From: Nocardioides mangrovicus
GTDB lineage: Bacteria > Actinomycetota > Actinomycetes > Propionibacteriales > Nocardioidaceae
Length of the DNA stretch: 64,000 nucleotides
NCBI RefSeq assembly: GCF_003674065.1
Contig: NZ_RDBE01000001.1
Span: 15,111 to 79,110 of the forward strand
Direction: 5' to 3'
The translations under genes were made by a program, and so were the position numbers. The stretch's first letter is position 1, and each line of letters begins with the position of its first letter. Below the pieces are notes generated by a model that ran no database searches, was not told the origin of the DNA, and saw nothing but the letters and a program-made list of their open reading frames with translations. Shown here in pieces: positions 58,606-64,000 of this stretch.

Positions 58606-59370
58606 TCACAGCCCCGGGTCGGCGGGGTGCGGGGCCACCCGCGAGCGCGAGGCCACGTGCTCCTCGCACGCGGCGGCCAGCACGTCGTACGCCGGCTGAC
58701 CCATCAGCTCGACCAGTTCGGTGGCGCTGGAGACGTAGACCGGCTCGACGCCGACGTGGGCCTCGGTGTTGCCCGTGCAGTACCAGTCCAGGTCGTGGCC
58801 ACCCGGGCCCCAGCCGCGACGGTCGTACTCGCCGATGCTGACCTCGGTGTAGCTGGTCTCGTCCTGCCGGGTCACCTCGCGGAAGGTGCGCCGCACCGGC
58901 AGCTGCCAGCACACGTCGGGCTTGGTGGCCACGAAGTGCACGCCCTCGCGCCCGGCCAGGTGGTGCAGTGCGCAGCCGTAGCCGCCGGCGAAGCCGGGGG
59001 AGTTGTGGAAGATGCAGGCGCCGTCGACCACGCGCGTCTTGCGCTCGCCGTCCTCGAGCTCGACCCAGCCCTTGCGACGCACGCTGCCCTTGCTGGACAG
59101 GGCTTCGGGCCTGCGCTCCCAGGTGGAGTCGTCGAGCTTCTCGACCCACTGCGCCACGCGCTCCTCGTCGTCGCGGTCGCTGAAGTGCGCGCCGAGGGTG
59201 CAGCAGCCCGCCTCTGGGGAGGTGGCGTAGATGCCGGGGCAGCCGCCGCCGAAGATGCAGGTCCAGCTCGACGTCAGCCAGGTCAGGTCGCAGCGGAACA
59301 CCTGGTCGCCGTCGGCGGGGTCGGTGAACTCGTACCACGCACGCGGGAACGCCAGGTCGACCTCAGGCAC
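58606..59370 (-). CDS. Conserved cysteine-rich protein beside ppx, unknown function
   Basis: Protein of 254 aa from GTG 59370. Not recognised with certainty; it recalls proteins with a YkgJ/DUF3109-like Cys cluster. Cysteines cluster in [51 protein letters not shown] and DWYC, eight or more of them beside His or Gly. That is suggestive of a zinc or iron-sulfur site. No signal peptide is present. It is divergent from ppx with 35 bp between the starts, each with a -10 box. Confidence 0.7.
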   Translation of the reverse strand: MPEVDLAFPRAWYEFTDPADGDQVFRCDLTWLTSSWTCIFGGGCPGIYATSPEAGCCTLGAHFSDRDDEERVAQWVEKLDDSTWERRPEALSSKGSVRRKGWVELEDGERKTRVVDGACIFHNSPGFAGGYGCALHHLAGREGVHFVATKPDVCWQLPVRRTFREVTRQDETSYTEVSIGEYDRRGWGPGGHDLDWYCTGNTEAHVGVEPVYVSSATELVELMGQPAYDVLAAACEEHVASRSRVAPHPADPGL

Positions 59371-59376
59371 CCGCCC

Positions 59377-59382
59377 ACGCTA
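59377..59382 (-). promoter_or_regulatory. -10 box for a leaderless transcript
   Basis: TAGCGT on the minus strand ends six nt before GTG 59370. Confidence 0.45.
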
Positions 59383-59393
59383 TCCGGCCTCGT

Positions 59394-59399
59394 TAGTGT
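59394..59399 (+). promoter_or_regulatory. -10 box for leaderless ppx transcript
   Basis: TAGTGT ends six nt before ATG 59406. The two divergent -10 boxes are only eleven nt apart, so the promoters should interfere. Confidence 0.5.
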
Positions 59400-59405
59400 G
59401 GCCCC

Positions 59406-60341
59406 ATGCGCCTCGGCGTCCTGGACATCGGTTCCAACACCGGCCACCTGCTCGTGGTCGACGCCCACCGCGGCGCAGCGCCGACGCCCGCCTTCAAGCA
59501 CAAGCGTCCGCTGCGCCTGGCCGAGCACCTCGACGCCGCCGGCGCCGTCACCCAACAGGGCATCGACGCGCTCTCCGACTTCGTGTCGCGGTCGCTGGAG
59601 GTGGCCGAGGACAAGGGCTGCGAGGAGATCCTCGGCTTCGCCACGTCGGCGGTGCGCGACGCCAGCAACTCCGACGACGTGCTGGCCCACGTGCTCGAGC
59701 GCACCGGTGTCGACATCGACGTGCTGCCCGGCGAGGACGAGGCGCGGCTGACCTTCCTGGCCGTGCGGCGCTGGTTCGGCTGGTCCTCGGGCCGGCTGGC
59801 CGTCTTCGACATCGGCGGCGGCTCGTTGGAGATCGCCGGCGGCGGCGACGAGGGCCCCGACGTCGCCTGGTCGCTGCCGCTCGGCGCGGCCCGGCTGACC
59901 CGCGACCACCTGCGCGAGGGCCGTACTCCCGAGTCGGTCCGCGAGCTGCGCAAGGCCGTCCGGGCCCAGATCGCCCACGACGCCGGCAAGCTGCTGCGCG
60001 GCGGCGCCCCCGACCACGCGGTGGCGACGTCGAAGACGTTCCGCTCGCTCGCGCGCATCTGCGGAGCGGCGCCGTCCAGCGACGGCATCTACGTCAGCCG
60101 CACGCTCACCTCGCAGGCGCTGGCCGAGTGGCTGCCGAAGCTGGCCGACATGGACGACGCGGAGATCCGCGAGCTGCCGGGCGTCTCGGCCGACCGGGCC
60201 CACCAGATGGTGGCCGGGGCGCTCGTGGCCGAGGCGGTGCTCGACATCTTCGACGTGCCGGAGCTGGAGATCTGCCCCTGGGCGCTGCGCGAGGGCGTCA
60301 TCCTCGAGCGCCTGGACCAGATCAGCCAACGCGATGGCTGA
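59406..60341 (+). CDS. ppx: Ppx/GppA-family phosphatase
   Basis: Exopolyphosphatase/pppGpp phosphatase family, 311 aa, in the short actinobacterial form with only the ASKHA ATPase-like domains. Phosphate loop 1 is [17 protein letters not shown], the catalytic Glu lies in the [13 protein letters not shown] region, and phosphate loop 2 is [15 protein letters not shown]. Such short forms act on short-chain polyphosphate or pppGpp; which applies here is not visible. The stop overlaps the next gene by eight nt. Confidence 0.9.
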   Translation: MRLGVLDIGSNTGHLLVVDAHRGAAPTPAFKHKRPLRLAEHLDAAGAVTQQGIDALSDFVSRSLEVAEDKGCEEILGFATSAVRDASNSDDVLAHVLERTGVDIDVLPGEDEARLTFLAVRRWFGWSSGRLAVFDIGGGSLEIAGGGDEGPDVAWSLPLGAARLTRDHLREGRTPESVRELRKAVRAQIAHDAGKLLRGGAPDHAVATSKTFRSLARICGAAPSSDGIYVSRTLTSQALAEWLPKLADMDDAEIRELPGVSADRAHQMVAGALVAEAVLDIFDVPELEICPWALREGVILERLDQISQRDG

Positions 60342-61164
60342 GCCGGGCGGACCGCTCTTCGCGCTCTCGACGGCCTCGGTCTACCCCGAGTCGGTGGACG
60401 AGGCGTTCGGGTACGCCGCACGGCTGGGCTACGACGCCGTCGAGGTCATGGTCAGCATCGACGAGCGCAGCCAGTCCACCGAGCACGTGGCGCACCTGGC
60501 CGAGTACCACCAGATGCCGGTATGCGCGGTGCACGCGCCCTGCCTGCTCATCACCCAGCGGGTGTGGGGCACCGAACCGTGGGGGAAGCTGGAGCGCTCG
60601 GCCGAGATGGCGCACGCGCTGGGCGCCGACGTCGTCGTGGTGCACCCGCCGTTCCGCTGGCAGCGCGACTACGCCACCGGCTTCGTCGAGGGCATCGCCG
60701 ACCTCGAGCAGCGCACGGGGCTGGCCTTCGCGGTGGAGAACATGTACCCGTGGCGGGCCACCGCCAAGCGCGAGATGGAGGTCTACGCCCCCGGCTGGGA
60801 CCCCTCGCAGGAGTCCTACGCCCACGCCACCGTCGACCTCTCGCACTCGGCCACCGCGCAGACCGACCCGGTGGAGATGGCCAAGCGCCTCGGTCCGCGG
60901 CTGCGGCACCTGCACCTGGCCGACGGGTCGGGTTCGGCCAAGGACGAGCACCTGATCCCCGGCCGCGGTTCCCAGCCGTGCGGGGAGATGCTCGAGCACC
61001 TGGCCGCGGTCGGGTTCAGCGGCCACGTCGTGGCCGAGGTCAACACCCGCAAGGCGCGCGACCGCGACGACCGCGAGCGCGACCTGGCCGAGGCGCTCGC
61101 GTTCGCCCGCCTCTACTTCTCCAGCCCAAGGTCCGCGGGCCGGTCGGGACCCACCGCGCAGTAG
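60334..61164 (+). CDS. Sugar phosphate isomerase/epimerase-like TIM-barrel protein
   Basis: Protein of 276 aa of the AP-endonuclease-2/xylose-isomerase-like fold. Recognisable strands and metal-type residues are [83 protein letters not shown] and HVVAEVNT. The His/Glu/Asp set expected to bind a divalent metal is present. Substrate unknown. It is the second gene after ppx, as in other actinobacteria, with an 8-nt overlap. Confidence 0.82.
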   Translation: MAEPGGPLFALSTASVYPESVDEAFGYAARLGYDAVEVMVSIDERSQSTEHVAHLAEYHQMPVCAVHAPCLLITQRVWGTEPWGKLERSAEMAHALGADVVVVHPPFRWQRDYATGFVEGIADLEQRTGLAFAVENMYPWRATAKREMEVYAPGWDPSQESYAHATVDLSHSATAQTDPVEMAKRLGPRLRHLHLADGSGSAKDEHLIPGRGSQPCGEMLEHLAAVGFSGHVVAEVNTRKARDRDDRERDLAEALAFARLYFSSPRSAGRSGPTAQ

Positions 61165-61167
61165 CCT
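61162..61167 (+). promoter_or_regulatory. Possible -10 box before proline dehydrogenase
   Basis: TAGCCT, beginning with the stop codon of the previous gene, ends seven nt before GTG 61175. The gene could equally be read from the upstream operon. Confidence 0.3.
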
Positions 61168-61174
61168 GCGAAGG

Positions 61175-62104
61175 GTGCTGCGACAGACGATCCTGTGGAT
61201 GGCGCGCAACCAGCGCGTGAAGCACCTGGTCGAGACAATGCCGGTCAGCAGCGGCATCGTCCGGCGCTACGTTCCCGGGGAGGACACCCAGGCCGCGGTG
61301 GTGGCCGCGCGCGGGCTGGTCGACGACGGCCTGCACGTCACCCTCGACCACCTCGGCGAGGACACCCTCGACCCCGAGCAGGCCGACGCCACGGTCAAGG
61401 CGTACCTCGACCTGCTCGAGCAGCTCTCGGCCGCCGGGCTGGCCCGCAACGCCGAGGTGTCGGTCAAGCTCTCGGCCGTGGGCCAGGCGCTGCCCGAGGT
61501 GGGCGCCAAGCTCTCGTTGGAGAACGCCCGGACGATCTGCCGCGCCGCACGCAACGTCGGCACCACGGTCACCTTGGACATGGAGGACCACACCACCACC
61601 GACCAGACGCTGGCCACGCTGCGCGAGCTGCGCAAGGACTTCCCCGAGACCGGGGCCGTGCTGCAGGCGATGCTGCGGCGCACCGAGGCCGACTGCCGTG
61701 CGCTGGCCTACGAGGGCTCGCGCGTCCGGCTGTGCAAGGGCGCCTACCTCGAACCGGAGTCGGCCGCCTTCGAGGACGGCGTGGAGGTCGACCGCTCCTA
61801 CGTGCGCTGCCTGAAGGTGCTCATGGCCGGCCAGGGCTACCCGATGGTCGCCACGCACGACCCGCGCATGATCGCCATCGCGGGTGCTCTCGCCACGCGG
61901 CACGGGCGGGCGCCGGGAAGCCACGAGTACCAGATGCTGTTCGGCATCCGGCCCGAGGAGCAGAAGCGGCTGGCCGGGCAGGGCGAGAAGGTGCGCGTGT
62001 ACGTGCCCTACGGCCAGGAGTGGTACGGCTACCTGATGCGACGGCTGGCGGAGCGACCGTCCAACCTGACATTCTTCGCCCGCTCGCTGATCTCCAAGAG
62101 TTAG
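61175..62104 (+). CDS. Proline dehydrogenase
   Basis: FAD-dependent enzyme oxidising proline to pyrroline-5-carboxylate, 309 aa, the monofunctional form. TIM-barrel landmarks are VTLDHLGEDTLD, VSVKLSAVGQ, TVTLDMEDHTTTD, VRLCKGAYLEP, MVATHDPRMI and the substrate-site signature VYVPYGQEWYGYLMRRLAERPSN. P5C dehydrogenase is not in the window. It is eight nt upstream of proC, whose enzyme runs in the opposite direction; a shared transcript would give a proline/P5C cycle or balance. Confidence 0.93.
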   Translation: MLRQTILWMARNQRVKHLVETMPVSSGIVRRYVPGEDTQAAVVAARGLVDDGLHVTLDHLGEDTLDPEQADATVKAYLDLLEQLSAAGLARNAEVSVKLSAVGQALPEVGAKLSLENARTICRAARNVGTTVTLDMEDHTTTDQTLATLRELRKDFPETGAVLQAMLRRTEADCRALAYEGSRVRLCKGAYLEPESAAFEDGVEVDRSYVRCLKVLMAGQGYPMVATHDPRMIAIAGALATRHGRAPGSHEYQMLFGIRPEEQKRLAGQGEKVRVYVPYGQEWYGYLMRRLAERPSNLTFFARSLISKS

Positions 62105-62112
62105 GTACTGCC

Positions 62113-62910
62113 ATGACGGTGGCCATCATCGGTGTCGGCGTCATGGGCGAGGCGCTGCTCTCGGGCCTGGTGCGCGGCGGGACGCCGAGCGACGAGCTCC
62201 TGGTCGGGGAGAAGCGCGCCGACCGCGCCGCCGAGCTGCGCGAGCGCTACGGGGTGTCGGTGGTGGGCAACCTCGAGGCCGTCCGCGCGGCCGACACCGT
62301 GCTGCTGGTGGTCAAGCCGCAGGACATGCCCACGGTGCTGGCCGAGATCTCGCCCGCCCTGGACTCCGGCACGCTGCTGGTCTCGCTGGCCGCCGGCATC
62401 ACGACCTCCTTCATCGAGCGGCAGGTGCCCGACGGCGTGGCCGTCGTCCGCGTCATGCCCAACACCCCGGCCCTGGTCGACGAGGGCATGGCCGCGATCT
62501 CGCCCGGCACCCACTGCGACGCCGAGCACCTCGACGAGGCGCAGCGGCTGCTCTCGGCCACCGGCCGCGTGGTGCAGGTGCCCGAGGACCAGCAGGACGC
62601 GATCACCGCCATCAGCGGCTCCGGTCCGGCCTACATCTTCTTCGTCGTCGAGGCGATGATCGAGGCGGGCGTGCACCTGGGCCTGCCGCGCGCGACCGCC
62701 AGCGAGCTGGTGCTGCAGACGGTGGTGGGCTCGGCCAAGCTGCTGCGCGAGACCGGCGAGCACCCCACGGTGCTGCGCGAACGCGTCACGTCGCCGGGCG
62801 GGACGACGGCCGCTGCCGTCCGCGAGCTGGAGGACCACCGGGTCCGGGCGGCGTTCATGACCGCCATGGAGGCCGCTCGGGATCGGTCGCGGGCGTTGGC
62901 GGGGGAGTAG
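62113..62910 (+). CDS. proC: Pyrroline-5-carboxylate reductase
   Basis: Last step of proline synthesis, 265 aa. Rossmann motif VAIIGVGVMGEALLSGLVRGG, LLVVKPQDM, VRVMPNTPALVDEGM, and the catalytic-domain signature AISGSGPAYIFFVVEAMIEAGVHLGLPRATA followed by TSPGGTTAAAVREL. ATG 62113 follows the proline dehydrogenase stop by eight nt. Two dispersed palindromes lie directly downstream. Confidence 0.95.
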   Translation: MTVAIIGVGVMGEALLSGLVRGGTPSDELLVGEKRADRAAELRERYGVSVVGNLEAVRAADTVLLVVKPQDMPTVLAEISPALDSGTLLVSLAAGITTSFIERQVPDGVAVVRVMPNTPALVDEGMAAISPGTHCDAEHLDEAQRLLSATGRVVQVPEDQQDAITAISGSGPAYIFFVVEAMIEAGVHLGLPRATASELVLQTVVGSAKLLRETGEHPTVLRERVTSPGGTTAAAVRELEDHRVRAAFMTAMEAARDRSRALAGE

Positions 62911-62921
62911 CGGTCCTGGGC

Positions 62922-62953
62922 GGGGGTTTTGCCGGGCACCCGGCAAAACCCCC
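62922..62953. repeat. Dispersed palindrome, copy 3
   Basis: Arms of 15 nt (GGGGGTTTTGCCGGG and its complement) around CA, twelve nt after the proC stop. It can fold as a terminator hairpin. Confidence 0.9.
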
Positions 62954-62987
62954 CGATATACAGTGCGAAATGCACCACATGTGAAGA

Positions 62988-63011
62988 GTTTTGCCGGGCA
63001 CCCGGCAAAAC
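62988..63011. repeat. Dispersed palindrome, copy 4
   Basis: Arms of 11 nt (GTTTTGCCGGG and its complement) around CA. It is separated from copy 3 by 34 bp that are AT-rich for this genome and contain ATATAC and ACATGT. Confidence 0.9.
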
Positions 63012-63053
63012 CCCGGCCGCTGAGAGCGGCCCAGAGCCGCCCCGACCAGCCCC

Positions 63054-63914
63054 TCAGACCAGCCGCACCTGCAGCTGCCCGTTGTCGATGGTCCGGGTCT
63101 CGACCGCGTCGGCCCGGCTCTCAACGAAGGCCCGGAAGGAGCTGAACCCCAGCGCCTTCTCCTTGAAGCCGGAGTCCATGCGCTGCATCTGGCTCTTCAC
63201 ACCGCCCGAGTAGAGCCACTCGTCGTCGCTGTTCTGCAGGCCGACCCGGATCGCGCGCACCAGGAGGTTCGTGGCGTCGTCTTGGGCATTGGTCTTGCGG
63301 GTACGGCGCGAGGGCGTCTTCTTGGCCGGCTCGGGCTTCTTCGGCGGCACGACGCCGGGCAGGGCGTCGTAGTCGCTGAACTCGTCGCAGGCAGCGATGA
63401 GGGCGCGACTGGTGGCGCCGGTGACGCCGATGCCGACGACGAAGCGGCCCAGTCGCTTGCAGCGCTGCGCCAGTGGGATGTAGTCGGAGTCGCCGGCCAC
63501 GACCACCACGTGGGTCAGGTCGTCGTGCTGGAAGAGGTCGTCGACGGCGTCGACGGAGAGGCGGATGTCGGCACCGTTCTTGGTGCCGGAGGTGGCGAAG
63601 AGCTGCACCAGGTCGACGGCGCGGTCGACCAGCTGGCCCCGGTAGGCGGCGTTGGCCGGGGAGGACCAGTCGGCGTAGGCGCGGGTCAGCGCCACGGTGC
63701 CGAAGCTGGAGGCGTAGTCGAGGATCGCGCCGACGTCGACCTCGGCCTCGGCGAGCCGGCGGTCGGTCTCCTCAGCGGAGGAGGCGTCGGCGCCGTGGTG
63801 GCGCGCGTCGTCCTTGCGCCAGCGTCCGTCGCCGAACACCGCGTCGTAGCGCGAGATCACGACGTTGTCGAAGTCCAGGTACACAGCGACCCGAGAGCCT
63901 TGAGGTCCAGCCAC
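63054..63914 (-). CDS. NYN (PIN-like) domain protein with C-terminal LOTUS/OST-HTH domain
   Basis: Protein of 286 aa from GTG 63914. The N-terminal NYN/LabA-type nuclease fold has VYLDFDN (metal Asp D14/D16), DIRLSVDAVDDL and VVVVAGDSDYIPLAQ, the acidic residues expected of a PIN-like RNase. A Pro/Lys/Arg linker (KKPEPAKKTPSRRTRKT) leads to a LOTUS/OST-HTH-like domain (DEWLYSGGVKSQMQRMDSGFKEKALGFSSFRAFVES), a fold that binds RNA. An RNA-processing role is inferred from the family. It is divergent from the next gene. Confidence 0.85.
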   Translation of the reverse strand: MAGPQGSRVAVYLDFDNVVISRYDAVFGDGRWRKDDARHHGADASSAEETDRRLAEAEVDVGAILDYASSFGTVALTRAYADWSSPANAAYRGQLVDRAVDLVQLFATSGTKNGADIRLSVDAVDDLFQHDDLTHVVVVAGDSDYIPLAQRCKRLGRFVVGIGVTGATSRALIAACDEFSDYDALPGVVPPKKPEPAKKTPSRRTRKTNAQDDATNLLVRAIRVGLQNSDDEWLYSGGVKSQMQRMDSGFKEKALGFSSFRAFVESRADAVETRTIDNGQLQVRLV

Positions 63915-63921
63915 GCTTCTT

Positions 63922-63927
63922 AATCTA
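63922..63927 (-). promoter_or_regulatory. -10 box for a leaderless transcript
   Basis: TAGATT on the minus strand ends seven nt before GTG 63914. Confidence 0.48.
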
Positions 63928-63936
63928 GGGGGAGGC

Positions 63937-63942
63937 TAAGGT
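63937..63942 (+). promoter_or_regulatory. -10 box for a leaderless transcript
   Basis: TAAGGT ends seven nt before ATG 63950, ten nt from the opposing -10 box. Confidence 0.42.
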
Positions 63943-63949
63943 CGCGCCC

Positions 63950-64000
63950 ATGTCCGGCTGCTCCGCGTGCGTCGTCTTCGACGACTCGCTCACGCAGTAC
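63950..64000 (+). CDS. acuC: Start of a probable AcuC/histone-deacetylase family gene
   Basis: Only 17 codons are inside the window: MSGCSACVVFDDSLTQY. The VVFDDSLTQY pattern matches the start of actinobacterial AcuC-type deacetylases (V[VW][DF]D[AS]LT.Y), and acuC is often close to proC. The catalytic region is outside the window, so this is a tentative call. Confidence 0.5.
   Translation, partial: MSGCSACVVFDDSLTQY

Noticed and set aside
62922-63011. CRISPR-like array
   Set aside because: Only two palindromic units, with one 34-bp spacer and no cas genes; the same units are scattered singly elsewhere.

Overview
The window is high-GC DNA that reads as an actinobacterial chromosome, most likely Propionibacteriales/Nocardioidaceae (a Nocardioides relative). 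This rests on codons ending almost always in G or C, frequent GTG starts, many 4-bp ATGA/GTGA overlaps, and actinobacterial gene orders: dacB / HExxH metalloprotease / tilS / hpt / ftsH / folE-P-B-K / DUF3180; DUF2520-panC-coaX-lysS-lsr2-clpC; and radA-disA. The lineage is inferred from gene order and style, not from a marker comparison. I saw no rRNA, tRNA, insertion sequence, prophage or CRISPR array. No gene-free stretch exceeds 300 bases; the longest (42327-42621, 295 bp) holds direct repeats and hairpins.

Layout. 1-5630: the 3' end of an acyl-CoA oxidase, a four-gene osmoprotectant (betaine-type) ABC transporter whose binding lipoprotein has its two lobes in swapped order, and a divergent histidine-ammonia-lyase-like gene lacking the MIO-forming triad. 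5667-17111: housekeeping genes for pyrophosphatase, PBP4-type carboxypeptidase, TilS, two phosphoribosyltransferases, FtsH and the folate pathway. 17124-37894: a cell-surface polymer locus with four TagF-like (CDP-glycerol/ribitol polyol-phosphotransferase family) proteins, two tandem P-loop sulfotransferase-like proteins, a fused cytidylyltransferase-SDR (CDP-ribitol-synthase type), a DUF6270-like protein, a PAP2 phosphatase, a stand-alone SGNH protein and an acyltransferase-3/SGNH protein. Together they suggest a ribitol/glycerol-phosphate wall polymer that may be sulfated and O-acylated. 37929-49146: PH-domain membrane proteins, pantothenate/CoA genes, lysS, lsr2, a NarL-type two-component pair and clpC. 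49240-64000: mutY, disA, radA, a LacI regulator, a PfkB kinase, a hairpin-flanked DUF559-like gene, a methyltransferase, a VOC protein, ppx, proline catabolism and synthesis genes, a NYN/LOTUS protein and the first codons of a probable acuC.

Three sequence-level patterns cut across the genes. (1) A family of perfect palindromes of the form GGGGTT-N6-GG(CA/TG)CC-N6'-AACCCC, whose inner arms differ between copies but stay self-complementary; copies lie at gene ends and inside coding sequence. (2) A TANNNT -10 box 6-8 nt before many start codons with no ribosome-binding site, as expected of leaderless mRNAs. (3) Candidate stress-regulation sites in front of the proteases: a ClgR-like box before clpC, and GGAAC-N19-GTT motifs before both clpC and ftsH. 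The strongest leads are the circularly permuted binding protein, the MIO-less ammonia-lyase homologue, the sulfotransferase-containing teichoic-acid-like locus with one degenerate TagF member, and the covarying palindrome family.
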